Shown here piece after piece: positions 1 to 10,260 of a stretch of 64,000 bases of DNA (the stretch's first letter is position 1; each line of letters starts with the position of its first letter). The notes beneath the pieces were generated by a model. The model was not told where the DNA came from, did not search any database, and saw only the letters and a program-made list of their open reading frames with translations. The position numbers and the translations under genes were made by a program. This DNA comes from Cyrtodaria siliqua (Eukaryota; Mollusca; Bivalvia; Adapedonta; Hiatellidae). The DNA lies in assembly GCA_037043455.1 (NCBI GenBank), contig JAWPHD010005099.1, positions 1-64,000 of the forward strand, written 5' to 3'.

Positions 1-292
1 ATTCAGCAAACAACCTATTTTACCATTTGTCCTCTTTTACTGGTTCAGCAAACCACCTATTTTACATTTTGTCCTCTTTTTCTGTTCAGCAAACCACATT
101 TTTAACCTCTTGTCCGCTTTTACTATTCAGGAAACCAACCATTTTAACTTTTATTCTCTTTTACTGTTCACCAAACCACCCAATTTACCCTTTGCTCCCT
201 GTTACAGTTTCAACCATCCACCCATTTTACCACTTTGGTCCTTGTTTACTGTTCGGCAAACCCAACAAAATACCTTATGTCCACTTTTACAC
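1..292. repeat. degenerate 41-42 bp minisatellite, about 7 copies
   Basis: The phrase gttcagcaaaccacc recurs at about 2, 43, 84, 126, 167, 208 and 250, each followed by a T-rich stretch reading like ttttactcttttgtcc. Copies are diverged and the array probably continues beyond the left edge. Short ORFs here are by-products of the repeat. Confidence 0.85.
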
Positions 293-299
293 CTACGAA

Positions 300-2200
300 T
301 AAATGCCACTCTAGATGATCATGCTCGGTTGCAGACACTTAAGAGGAACGTGCTCGTTTGCAGGCAACTTAAGACGAACGTGCTCGATTGCAGGCCACTT
401 AAGAGGATCGTGCTCGGTTGCATGCCCCTTTAGAGGAACGTTCTCGGTTGCATGCCCCTTTAGAGGAACGTGCTCGGTTGCAGGTCATTTTAGAGGAAAG
501 TGCTCGGTTGCGTTCCACATTAGAGGAACGTGCTCGGTTGCAGGTCACTTTACTAGCATCGTGGAAGGTGCGACTTTAGATGAATGTGATCGGGGGCAGT
601 TCCACTTTAGAGGAAGGTGCTCGGTTGCAGACCACTTAGGAGGAACGTGCTCGTTTGCAGGCAACTTAAGACAAACGTGCTCGATTGCAGGCCACTTTAG
701 AGGATCGTGCTCTGTCGCAGGCCACTTTAGAGGAACGTGCTCGGTTGGAGATCATTTTAGAGGAACGTGCTCGGTTGCAGGCACAATTAGAGGAACGTGC
801 TCGGTTGCATGCCCCTTTAGAGGAACGTGCTCGGTTGCATGCCCCATTAGAGGAACGTGCTCGGTTGCAGGTCATTTTAGAGGAAAGTGCTCGGTTGCGT
901 TCCACATTAGAGGAACGTGCTCGGTTGCAGGTCACTTTAGAGCATCGTGGACGGTGCGACTTTAGATGAATGTGATCGGGGGCAGTTCCACTTTAGAGGA
1001 ACGTGCTTGGTTGCAGGCCACTTAAAAAAAAATACGTGCTCGGCTGCAGGGCGACTTTAGAGGAACGTGTTCGGTTGCAGGTCACTTTAGAGGATCGTGG
1101 CCGGTTTCAGGCCAATTTATAGAATTGTGCTCGGTTGCAGGGCCACTTTAGAGGAACGTGCTCGGTGACAGGCCACTTAAGAGGAACGTGCTCGGTTGTA
1201 GGCAACTTAAGAAGGGACGTGCTCGGTTGCAGTCAACTTAAGAAGAACGTACTCGGTTGCAGGCAACTTAAGAAGAACGTGCTCGTTTGCAGGCAACTTA
1301 AGACGAACGTGCTCGATTCAGGCCACTTTAGAGGATCGTGCTCTGTCAGAGGGCCGCTTTAGAGGAAAGGCTCTGCTCAGTTGCAGGCCACTTTAGAGGA
1401 TTATGCTCGGTTGTAGGGCGACATTAGTGGAACCGGTGGCAAGGACTTAAGAGGATCATGCTCGGTTGCAAACCCATTTAGAGGAAAGCGCTCGGTTGCA
1501 TGCCACTGAAGAGGATCGTTCTCGGTTGCAGGCCACTTTAGAGGGACCGTTCTCGGTTGCAGTGTCACTTAAGAGGATCGCATGCTCGGATACAGGGCCT
1601 CTTAATAGGATCATTCTCGGTTGCAGGCCACTTCAGAGGAACGTGCTAGTTGCAGGGCACTTGAAGGAACGTCTCGATCGCAAGCCTCTTTAGAGGATAG
1701 TGCATGTTGCAGGCTACGTTAGAAGAAGTGTTCGGTTGAGTATAATTTAGAGGAACGCGCTCTTGTTACAGGGCCACTTAAGAGGAACGGCGCTCGGTTG
1801 CAGGCCACTGGAAGAGGAACGTGATCGGTTGCAGGGCGACTTTAGAGGATCGTGCTTCGATGGCAGGCCACTTTAGAGGAACGTGCTCAGTTGCAGGGCG
1901 ACTTTAGAGGAACGTGCTCGGTTACTAGGCCACTTTAGAGGAGCGTGCGCGGTTGCAGGCCACTAAAGAGGATCGTAATCCTACCCTCGGTTGCAGGCAA
2001 TTTTAGAGGCATGTGCTCGGTTGCAGGCCATTTAGAGGATCATGCTCGATGCAGGGCGACTTTAGAGGAAATGCTTGATTTTAGGCCACTTTAGAGGATC
2101 GTGCTCGGGTTGCAATCCAGCTTAAGAGGAACGTGATCGATTTGCTGTCCACTTAAGAGAGGAACGTGCTCAGTTGCAAGTCACTTTAGAGGATACGTGA
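300..2200. repeat. 30-bp minisatellite array, about 60 copies
   Basis: The unit contains gaacgtgctcggttgcag followed by gccactttagag. In one frame it reads RGTCSVAGHF, 10 residues per unit. Many copies carry 1-3 bp indels, so frames break and reopen. The array has a higher-order level: the stretch around 544-630, with the diagnostic tgaatgtgatcgggggcag, recurs near 931-1010, about 386 bp downstream. The 216-aa ORF at 315-965 and its antisense partner follow from the 30-bp period and show no recognisable domain. Confidence 0.93.
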
Positions 2201-2205
2201 TCGGT

Positions 2206-2544
2206 CGTAGGCCTGCGGCGCTTTTGGCGCTGACCGGAACAATGCCTTACACTTATTTTCAACGCTTTTTATGTGTAGGTGATGCTACATACTTTGTTTC
2301 ATGTTTTCTTTCCTTATTATTTATTGTTCGTTTCGATACTTGTTTTCGGTTAACTGATTTTTATGGCTGCTATATTTCCTATTCAGCTGCTATACCTACT
2401 ATGTTTAGTGTTTTTATGTTCTCTCTTCCCAACCCTTTAAGAAATCATTGTGAATAGTTACTAATGCAATTGTATGACATTAAACAGAAATTGAAAAAAG
2501 AAGAGAAAAAACATCGTTTTAACATAATTACCGTGAAAACATTT
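2206..2544. other. AT-rich stretch, no feature seen
   Basis: T-rich sequence after the 30-bp array. It holds a short open frame at 2197-2457 with no recognisable domain. I see nothing supportable here. Confidence 0.5.
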
Positions 2545-2872
2545 ACTTTTGACCAAATGGTTAGTGTCTGCTGGACTTGAAATTAGTTGGTTAGTAGATT
2601 TAGATCATGGCGGGGGATTTCTTTTATTTTACACTGTCCTGTTTTATTGGGATGACAGTAGGGTAAGTGTGAGGGTTTGGTGCACCCTAGAACCGGGTTT
2701 AAACCCCACAGTGGCCTACTTTGCCACTGACCGTTCCAAGGCGGTAGCCCTGATTGTCAACCCTTTTTGGCTGTTTGTGATGTCGTTTGCATTTATTATT
2801 GCTTTTTGCCTTCTTGTTTGTCTGTTTGCGTGTTTGTTTCTGTGTTTTGTGGGTTTACTGTCCTCCTTGAAT
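2545..2872 (+). repeat. dispersed repeat family X, partial copy
   Basis: Shares with 4990-5300, 23440-23695 and 62160-62560 the ordered landmarks: a cactgtcctgttttattggg-like stretch, tttggtgcaccctagaacc, gttccaaggcggtagccct, and a tail ending near gtcctccttgaatgct. Only the 3' half of the family is present. The family is named X for this report. It encodes no protein I can recognise and is probably a non-autonomous transposable element. Confidence 0.75.
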
Positions 2873-3116
2873 GCTTTTGAAGATCACTAGCGTTTCACCC
2901 GCTGTGAGTTTTGAGCACTGATGGGTAACAGGAATCGGGTACTCGAGGAATTTACCCTGCTGGCTTGCGGAACCTCGCGTTTGTTCTACCTCCATGTTGC
3001 TCGCCCGTGTACAACAATTCCCCGAAGAGGTACCTGGGGTCTTCATCCACCTATGGAGAGCTGGAAATTCCGACAAATGACCTTAGCTGTTGGTGCGACC
3101 GTAAAATCCAATTGAA
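2873..3116 (+). mobile_element. degenerate tRNA-derived SINE copy
   Basis: Aligns by eye with the better SINE at 21335-21600. It has an eroded tRNA-like head (cacccgctgtgagttttgag, where the other copy has a good B box), then the central block beginning ctggcttgcggaacctcg. The block continues through a gtacctggggtcttcatcc segment and ends near ttggtgcgaccgtaaaatcc. This central block resembles the domain common in bivalve SINEs, which is a recollection rather than a search result. Confidence 0.75.
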
Positions 3117-3159
3117 TTCAACTATGTTTGAGTGCTATAGTTCAGCTTGATTATTGATA

Positions 3160-3284
3160 GAAAATCATGACGTATTGATTTAAATGCAATCATACAAACA
3201 GTCGTTTAATAGTCAACAGAAAATTATAGATTAAGTCAATATTATCATGTAAACAGTCATCTAATAATCAACAAGGCACGATTA
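3160..3284. repeat. left part of segmental duplication, copy 1
   Basis: The sequence with atgcaatcatacaaacag and aatagtcaacagaaaat matches 32390-32510 base by base over most of its length. The match is broken at 3284 by an inserted segment, resumes at 5379-5410, is broken again by the LINE, and resumes at 10261. Confidence 0.85.
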
Positions 3285-3300
3285 ATTAGTGTGTGGAGGT

Positions 3301-3370
3301 GCTTGATCCAGGTGGTAGAGCGGTTGGACTTCAGACCGAGAGGTCGTGGGGTTCGATCCTCGCGCGGCCA
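3301..3370 (+). mobile_element. tRNA-like SINE head
   Basis: Contains an A-box-like ggtggtagagcggttgg and a B-box-like ggggttcgatcctc 30 bp later, the spacing of an internal Pol III promoter. The two ends do not form an acceptor stem, so this is read as a tRNA-derived SINE fragment and not a functional tRNA gene. No known SINE body follows it. Confidence 0.6.
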
Positions 3371-4716
3371 TGTTATCTTATCCTTAAGCAAGTTAATTTA
3401 TAAGAAAATAAAACATGTTCAGACGTTTCTTAAATAAAGATTTGTGTTGCCATTTCCATAACATGCCTAAAAAATACATTCTTCATGCAAATCGAATGAC
3501 TATTTGCCGGGATAAAAGGCATGTGAATAACAAGGACAATGATAATACCGAAATCGACAAAAGTCAGAGATAATTTTTTAACATTTGCAGTCTCTGAATT
3601 GTCAAACCAAATGGCATTTCTTGTCAACTCACCATATTAAATAGATCAGATGTTTAGAACAGCGCAATGGAAATTAATCAAATATGCATTTTAGGTACAA
3701 TAAGGATAATGAATATACAAATTATGTCGATTTTCATGCCAAAATTGACTATTAAGCAAATTCTTCAAAGTTGGTGGTACCATACATGATTATAGTAGTG
3801 AATACGAGCTCAATAATGCCAAATATACTGCTCAAATCAAAATTGATACTAGCTGAATCGCTACCAAGTCGAGTTTGATGATAAGGAATAATATTTTATA
3901 TTTTACAAACATTTTCATTTTTTCGCAGTATCCCCATTTAGGCGGGGTAGAGGAAAGGTAGAGGAAAGGTTTAGTGGTTTCATGCCTACCAAACCTGTTT
4001 CAATGCAGATTTAATTCGTGAAAACATATTACTAACATACAAACCTACATAATATTTCAATTGTAAACACTTCACAAACACATCGTTTTTAGCAAGAAAA
4101 AAAATTGAAACTCAAAAATACGGCTTGTTAATGGCAAAATTGGACTTAACACGCTCACAACGTATGTAAAACATTATAGTATTTGTGAGCTTATTTTATC
4201 AATTGTTATCGGAAAAGTGTACCAAGATACGAATCTGAGCGATCTTAATTACTGCACGTATCTCTCAGATATAAAAGAGTATGAAAGTGGATGAAACCAC
4301 TAATTATTTTAGACTAATAGACGCCAACGCTAAAGTGTCACATATTAATGATTTGGTTCAACTACTACTCAAGTATGAATAATGCAGCAATGTAATTTTC
4401 ATATAGAAAACTAATTTTCCACTTGAAAAATCACCAGAAAATGTGGCGTCACAAGACATGTAGGAAAGTTATTGTTTGTTTACTAAACAAGTCAAGGGTA
4501 CAACTGTTTTCAGTGATGGTTGCTCACAAAGTGTAAGCATAGAGTCGAAATTTCCAAAACGTTCACCAGTGATCCTTTAAAACCTATTAATACGCTTTTT
4601 ATACATGCAACCACAAAATCGAACAGAAATGGGCAGTTTTCCCCCACTTATAATGCTCATTTCCACCAAAAAAGGAGGGATTACTTCTTATTATAGGAAC
4701 TACCTTGCACTTTGCT
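3371..4716. other. AT-rich insert interior, no gene seen
   Basis: Interior of the putative 2.1-kb insertion. I see no ORF with recognisable similarity, tandem array or structured RNA. A short near-duplicate phrase, gaggaaaggt, occurs twice around 3950-3970. Confidence 0.4.
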
Positions 4717-5300
4717 TAGTTGGTGGACCCTCTCATTTTGCAATGCACTGCATGCTTGGCGGTGGATCCATTTACATTTTGCCTCTAATTTTGCGATGAC
4801 CGATCAGGCTGTGGACCCTATGATGACGTCTACCTAAAGCCCAAAAGGACGGTTGCGTTTGTTGTTTGTCTGCAATCTTGTCTTGTCGTGCCCTCACTGA
4901 TTTGCTTTCTTGCTGCTCTGGCTTCTGCCAGTCATTGAGTTCTTTTTTTGTTACTTTCTAGTATATATTTTTTTATATTTATATATATACGAGCTTTGTT
5001 GGTTAGAGAATAGTTCATGGCGAGGATTTCTTTATTTACACTGTCCCGTTTAATTGGAATGAAGTAGGGTAAGTGTGAGGTTTGGTGCACCCTAGAACCT
5101 GGTTTAAACCCCAGTGACCTTTTTTGCCACTTACTGTTCCAAGGCGGTAGCCTTATTGTCAACTAGTGTGTGTTTGTGACGTCTTATTTGGCTTTTATTC
5201 ATTTTTATATATAGTTGTTCTTTGTTTCTGTGTGTGTTTGTGGTTGAAGGTCGTCCTTAAACTCTAGTTTTCCTGTTGTTCGATTATTATATGTATATTT
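4717..5300 (+). repeat. dispersed repeat family X, fuller copy
   Basis: Starts with cattttgcaatgcactgcat, continues with gtggaccctatgatgacg, gctctggcttctgcca and tttggtgcaccctagaacc, and ends near gtcgtccttaaactct. The same landmarks occur in the same order at 23090-23695 and, more diverged, at 61860-62560. It defines a roughly 0.6-kb non-autonomous repeat. Confidence 0.8.
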
Positions 5301-5398
5301 AGTACTTCAACCCACAAGAAATTCCTTTTTAATCGATGTAAAAGAAATATGTTTAAATCATTAAACAAGGCACGATTATTAGGCGACATTTCGTGATC

Positions 5399-5410
5399 AT
5401 AGATGTACTG
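5399..5410. repeat. left target-site duplication of the LINE
   Basis: The 12-mer atagatgtactg is repeated at 10249-10260, immediately after the A-rich tail of the LINE. The paralogous empty site near 32527 reads atatgtactg once. Confidence 0.85.
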
Positions 5411-5625
5411 TGTTTTTGTTAATTTTGTGTAATTTTGTGTATTGTCACTATTATCAATTTAATATTTTCCACTTTCTACCTAACCATTCCAATATATGTT
5501 TGGTAGTCATGCTAAACATTTATTGTTTTTTATTTCGTTTAAGAAGGAACTGTACATATCTTGGTGTCCCACGTGCTTTCTATCCAGTCAATTTAATATA
5601 CAAATAGACAGTCTTATTACATATT

Positions 5626-8600
5626 ATGTTAAATACAAATAATGTTTCCTTAGTATCAATGAATGTGCAGGGACTGGGTGACAGAAACAAAAGAAAAGAT
5701 GTTCTTAATTTTTTGAAAGGGAAAAAACACTCTATTTATTTCTTACAGGATACTCATTTCACCAAAAGTGAAGAAAATTATATTAGAACCCAATGGGGAT
5801 TTGAGTGTTTCTTCAGCAGTCACACTGGTCAATCGAGAGGAGTAGCCATTCTTATAAATAATAACTTTGATTTTAAGGTAAATAATTCTGAAAGTGACAG
5901 AGACGGTAATATGTTGATTTTAGATACAACCATATGTGATAAAAACATTACGCTTATTAATGTATACGCTCCAAATAGAGATAATCCTAGTTTCTTTCGT
6001 AAGCTGGGAGAAAAAATAAAAGAATCTGATAATCCATGTATAGTTACTGGCGACTTTAACCTGATTTTAAATCCAGATATGGATACATTTAATTATGTTA
6101 ATATAAATAACCCAAATGCACGTGATACCCTTTTAGAAGTTATTGTAGAGAATAATTTATTAGATTGCTGGAGAGAACAAAATATAGAAAAAAGACAATA
6201 TACATGGTTTCGTAGAAATCCAGTAAAAAAAGCAAGACTAGATTTTTTTCTAATTGCAGATAATTTATATACTGACTTAGATGACGCAAAAATACTCCCA
6301 GGTTACCGTACAGACCATTCTATGATATATATACGATTTGAATTTGGAAAATTTATGAAAGGCAAGTCATACTGGAAATTTAACAATTCTTTATTAAAAG
6401 ACACAAAATATGTAGACGAAATAAAAATAATAATAGATAATGTTAAAAGGCAGTATGCATCTGATATACAGGATACTGATATGGATATAAGTGAAATTCC
6501 GATACAAAATTTAAAATTTAACATAACTGATCAATTATTTTTTGAGACATTATTATTAGAGATTAGAGGAAAAACTATTGCCTACTCAGCATATAAAAAG
6601 AAACTGGAAATAAACAAGGAAGAATGTGTTTTAAAAGAAATAGATAAACTTGAAAAAGAAAATGATATAAATTATACTTTACTTGAGCAGAAAAAAAAAG
6701 ATATATTCGAACTACGAAAAAAAAAATTAGAAGGGGCTTTTGTGAGATCTAAAGCAAAATGGATAGATGAAGGGGAAAAGATTTCGAGTTATTTTTGCAA
6801 TTTAGAAAATAGAAATTATGTCTCAAAATATATGAATTCTTTAATATCCAAATTAGGGGCTACTTTGAAAACTCAGGAAGAAATTTTGACGGAAACAAAA
6901 GCACATTATAAAACATTATACGAAGCTAAAGAAACAATAGATATAGATTTAAATGTTTTACTTAAAGACTTTAATATACCAAAACTAAGTGAAAATATAA
7001 AACAGTCTGTAGAGGGTTCTCTCAACTATACAGAAATGCTTAATTCATTGAAAAGAATGTCCAACAACACAAGCCCAGGTAATTCTGGATTTACGGTTGA
7101 ATTTTATAAGTTTTTCTGGAACAATATGGGTTATTTTTTAGTTAGGACAATAAATTATGCTTATATAAATGGAGAACTCTCAATAACACAAAAACAAGGA
7201 GTTATAACTTGCATTCCGAAAGGCAACAAAGACAAATTATATTTGAAAAACTGGAGACCGATCTCTCTTCTAAATGTTTCTTATAAAATAGCATCATCAT
7301 CAATAGCTTTTAGAATAAAAAATGTGTTATGTACTATTATCCATGAAGATCAAACTGGCTTTTTACCAGGCAGATTTATGGGAACAAATATAAGATTACT
7401 GTATGACATACTATTTTATGCTGAGAAATACAATATTCCAGGCTTACTGCTCTTGATTGACTTTGCGACTGCTTTTGACACGGTATCATGGAATTTCATG
7501 ACAAAAGTTTTACAATTTTTTAATTTTGGCCCTTCAATTATTAGTTGGATACAACTGTTTTACCACAATATAGAGTCATGTGTTATTGTTAATGGGCATA
7601 TGTCAGACTGGTTCTATCTACAAAGAGGTTGTCGTCAAGGAGATTCATTGTCACCCTACCTGTTCATTCTGTGTGCAGAAGTATTATCTGTAATGTTAAG
7701 AAGCAATCCTAAAATTAAAGGTATTCATGTAGATAATACTGAGTTTTTAGTATCACAATATGCTGATGATACCAGTTTGACTCTAGATGGCTCCAAAGAC
7801 TCACTTCTACACACCATGTTGACATTAAAATTTTATGCACAAATCTCCGGCCTTAATATAAATACTGACAAAACAAAACTTATTTGGTTTGGATCAAAAA
7901 AAGGTAGCGACACAAAGTTATGTCCAGAATACAATTTATGTTGGGAAAAAGACAATTTCACTGTACTAGGGGTTAAATTCTCAACAAACCTGAATTCAAT
8001 GATAAAAATAAATTACGACCTTAAAATAGAGGAAATTAAAAGATTACTTGCAGGTTGGTCTAAAAGAATACTTACTCCTTTGGGAAAAATTGTGATTCTA
8101 AAAAGCCTAGCTCTATCTAAACTTAATCATTTGATAATCGGAATCCCCAACCCATCACCTGAAAAAATCAAACTTCTTCAAAATATGTTTTATCACTTTC
8201 TCTGGAATAATGCAAAAGATAAAATAAAAAGAACCATTATAATACAAGATTATGAGTTTGGGGGGCTAAGAATGATTGATATTGAACAATTTATGTCAGC
8301 TCTAAAAACTACTTGGATTCGCAGAATTTTCCAGACAGATAATAAATATACTCAGTTGGCGAAAAAAATGTGCCCCATTCTTACAGACGTAGTTAATTTT
8401 GGTAGTGATTTTATCAAACAGAAATTACATAGAATACATAATCCCTTTTGGAAAGAAGTAGTTTCCTGTTATAAAATATTTACTGAACACGTGAAACCGA
8501 CTTCATGGCAGCAATTTCATGCTGTTAATTTATGGTATAATCCAGATATTAAGGTCGGAGGTTCAACCGTTTTTTATAGAAGATGGTACGAAGGAGGAAT

Positions 8601-9426
8601 TTTATTAATCAATGACCTTTTAAACACAAATGGAAACCTTTACTCTTACAGAGAATTTAATAATCGACATGACATAAGGTCGAATTTCTTAGAATATGAA
8701 AGTCTTATTACTGCTATTAGAAACTACTTGGGTAAATTGAACATAACACATTTACCCAATAATAGTCCAAACCCATTACGCCCTCTTATACTATCACTAA
8801 TCCAAAAACATACTAAAGGCTGTAGACTAATTTATGATATGTTGATTAAAAAACATATTTACCCAAAGTCATTAATAAAATGGAAGAACGAAGTTTTAAC
8901 AGTACCTAACTATAATTTCGAAACAATTTACGCAATACCGTTTAAAATAACAAAAGATCCAAAATTACTTTGGTTACAACATCGAATCAACCATAGAATT
9001 CTGGGAACTAACTATTTACTAACAAAAATGAACATTCTAGATAACAGCATGTGCAGCTTTTGCAATATTTTACCTGAAACCATACATCACTTGTTTTGGA
9101 ATTGTGAGGTTGTAAAACAGTTTTGGTCAGGTCTTGCAGAATACATTAGAAATAAATGTAATATAACTTTGACAATTTGGGAAGAAACAGATATCTTATT
9201 TGGAAATAATAAATTTGATATCACTTTGAGCAAAATTATCATGCAAGCCAAACTTTTTATATATCAGCAAAAGATGCAAAAGCAAAACCCATTACTAGAT
9301 ATCTTTAAAAAACATATTATATCTTTATACAAAGTGGAAAAGTGGATAGCATATAAAAATGTAAAAGTACAAAAATTTGAAGCCATGTGGAGTCGATATA
9401 TAAACATTGGTAAAATAGGACAATAA
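5626..9426 (+). CDS. LINE ORF2 protein: APE endonuclease, reverse transcriptase, zinc-knuckle
   Basis: A 1266-residue polyprotein that would nick target DNA and copy the element's RNA onto it. The N-terminal APE-type endonuclease (about 1-235) shows SMNVQG at 11-16, QDTH at 41-44, YAPN at 114-117, GDFN at 142-145, RLDFFLI at 204-210 and TDHS at 229-232. Residue 42 is Asp where most APE endonucleases have a catalytic Glu. The reverse transcriptase core (about 470-760) has NWRPISLLN at 542-550, motif A with D612 in LLIDFATAFD, motif B QRGCRQGDSLSP at 666-677, and motif C YADD at 712-715. A CX2CX8HX4C knuckle lies at C1143, C1146, H1155 and C1160. The order and these sequence details point to the Tx1 clade of the L1 superfamily. 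The ATG at 5626 is the first Met and sits 12 residues before the first conserved motif. There are no frameshifts or stops. It is element-encoded and not a host gene. Confidence 0.93.
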   Translation: MLNTNNVSLVSMNVQGLGDRNKRKDVLNFLKGKKHSIYFLQDTHFTKSEENYIRTQWGFECFFSSHTGQSRGVAILINNNFDFKVNNSESDRDGNMLILDTTICDKNITLINVYAPNRDNPSFFRKLGEKIKESDNPCIVTGDFNLILNPDMDTFNYVNINNPNARDTLLEVIVENNLLDCWREQNIEKRQYTWFRRNPVKKARLDFFLIADNLYTDLDDAKILPGYRTDHSMIYIRFEFGKFMKGKSYWKFNNSLLKDTKYVDEIKIIIDNVKRQYASDIQDTDMDISEIPIQNLKFNITDQLFFETLLLEIRGKTIAYSAYKKKLEINKEECVLKEIDKLEKENDINYTLLEQKKKDIFELRKKKLEGAFVRSKAKWIDEGEKISSYFCNLENRNYVSKYMNSLISKLGATLKTQEEILTETKAHYKTLYEAKETIDIDLNVLLKDFNIPKLSENIKQSVEGSLNYTEMLNSLKRMSNNTSPGNSGFTVEFYKFFWNNMGYFLVRTINYAYINGELSITQKQGVITCIPKGNKDKLYLKNWRPISLLNVSYKIASSSIAFRIKNVLCTIIHEDQTGFLPGRFMGTNIRLLYDILFYAEKYNIPGLLLLIDFATAFDTVSWNFMTKVLQFFNFGPSIISWIQLFYHNIESCVIVNGHMSDWFYLQRGCRQGDSLSPYLFILCAEVLSVMLRSNPKIKGIHVDNTEFLVSQYADDTSLTLDGSKDSLLHTMLTLKFYAQISGLNINTDKTKLIWFGSKKGSDTKLCPEYNLCWEKDNFTVLGVKFSTNLNSMIKINYDLKIEEIKRLLAGWSKRILTPLGKIVILKSLALSKLNHLIIGIPNPSPEKIKLLQNMFYHFLWNNAKDKIKRTIIIQDYEFGGLRMIDIEQFMSALKTTWIRRIFQTDNKYTQLAKKMCPILTDVVNFGSDFIKQKLHRIHNPFWKEVVSCYKIFTEHVKPTSWQQFHAVNLWYNPDIKVGGSTVFYRRWYEGGILLINDLLNTNGNLYSYREFNNRHDIRSNFLEYESLITAIRNYLGKLNITHLPNNSPNPLRPLILSLIQKHTKGCRLIYDMLIKKHIYPKSLIKWKNEVLTVPNYNFETIYAIPFKITKDPKLLWLQHRINHRILGTNYLLTKMNILDNSMCSFCNILPETIHHLFWNCEVVKQFWSGLAEYIRNKCNITLTIWEETDILFGNNKFDITLSKIIMQAKLFIYQQKMQKQNPLLDIFKKHIISLYKVEKWIAYKNVKVQKFEAMWSRYINIGKIGQ

Positions 9427-9598
9427 AATAGATAGATACAGACTTTTTATTATGTCAAAGTTCAGGGACACCATAACAATCATCCTAGTAAACACTGCTG
9501 TCTACTTCTTAGCTTTTTTTTTAAGTTTGTAATTTTTTCCTGAAAGAAAAGTAATCCATGCATAATCTGAAGAGTTTATTATCTCAATAGCAGGATAT

Positions 9599-9784
9599 AC
9601 AAAACAATACATACAGTGAGTGTGTAGATAATGATTTATGTGTGTACATGTCTGTATATCTGCAAAGTTGTATATACTTGAGAACAGGTATACAAAACAA
9701 TACATACGGTGAGTGTGTAGATAATGATTTATGTGTGTACAAGTCTGTAAAGTTGTGTATACATGTACTTGAGAATATATTATG
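9599..9784. repeat. tandem duplication (93-bp period) in the LINE 3' region
   Basis: The block starting acaaaacaatacatac at 9599 recurs at 9692 with gtgagtgtgtagataatg following both times. It lies within the 3' untranslated part of the LINE. Antisense ORFs here arise from it and have no support. Confidence 0.85.
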
Positions 9785-10248
9785 GATGCATGTATACAGT
9801 TAATGAGAATAAGATACTGTACTGTATACATATGCTGAGTAAAATTTAAGGGGACACTTGGCAATCTTAATTAGTTTAAAACTCACAGCGTCCTGTTGGT
9901 CTTCAATATGACCTGCATACTTTCAGTCATTAAAGTTAAATGTTTAAATAATTCAAGGTACATGTAAATTGATTTTACATATTACTCAATTTTGATGATA
10001 ATGCATTAGTTGTGTACTTGAACATTTGGATAGAATATGGCAGGTTTAATAGCCGAGATACTTATGTTAATACTTAAATGTAACTCATGTTCGCCATGTG
10101 TCCCTTTAACAAAATAGAATAAAATGAGTATGACTATACCTTGTTTGCAGTATGTATGTAACTGTTATCAATATGTAAAAATAAGATGTATGTACTCTGT
10201 TGGTATATGTAATGGATACTTTAGAAAAATAAAAAAAATAAAAAAAAA

Positions 10249-10260
10249 ATAGATGTACTG
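10249..10260. repeat. right target-site duplication of the LINE
   Basis: The 12-mer atagatgtactg identical to 5399-5410. The first two bases could also belong to the A-rich tail, so the true length is 10-12 bp. Confidence 0.85.

Larger units (their letters stand above)
3271..5378. mobile_element. about 2.1-kb insertion flanked by a 14-bp direct repeat
   Basis: The 14-mer acaaggcacgatta occurs at 3271-3284 and again at 5365-5378. The paralogous locus at 32501 has a single version (acaaggcaagatta) followed directly by the sequence found after 5378. This is what a target-site duplication around an insertion would look like. The inserted DNA contains a tRNA-like head near its left end and a family X copy near its right end, so it may be composite. 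No coding potential is recognised. Confidence 0.6.
5411..10248 (+). mobile_element. Tx1/L1-superfamily non-LTR retrotransposon (LINE), 5'-truncated but ORF2 intact
   Basis: The element runs from the left target-site duplication to an A-rich tail (about 10225-10250) that abuts the right duplication. It has about 215 bp upstream of the ORF, one long ORF with endonuclease, reverse transcriptase and a C-terminal zinc knuckle, and about 0.8 kb of 3' sequence. Tx1/L1 elements normally carry a separate ORF1 upstream. There is no room for one here, so this copy looks 5'-truncated just before ORF2, a common result of incomplete target-primed reverse transcription. The uninterrupted ORF implies a recent insertion. 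It sits inside a segmental duplication whose other copy (32390-33880) lacks it. Confidence 0.9.

Noticed and set aside
315..969. 216-aa ORF with RGTCSVAGHF repeats and its antisense partner
   Set aside because: This is the 30-bp minisatellite read in an open frame. Indels break it, and the same DNA is open on both strands.
3301..3370. Functional tRNA gene
   Set aside because: A- and B-box-like sequences are present, but the ends do not pair as an acceptor stem. A SINE head is more likely. The same holds for 14131-14196, 14265-14332, 21335-21410 and 27225-27300.
9502..9864. 120-aa minus-strand ORF downstream of LINE ORF2
   Set aside because: It lies in the 3' untranslated part of the LINE and is created by a 93-bp tandem duplication.
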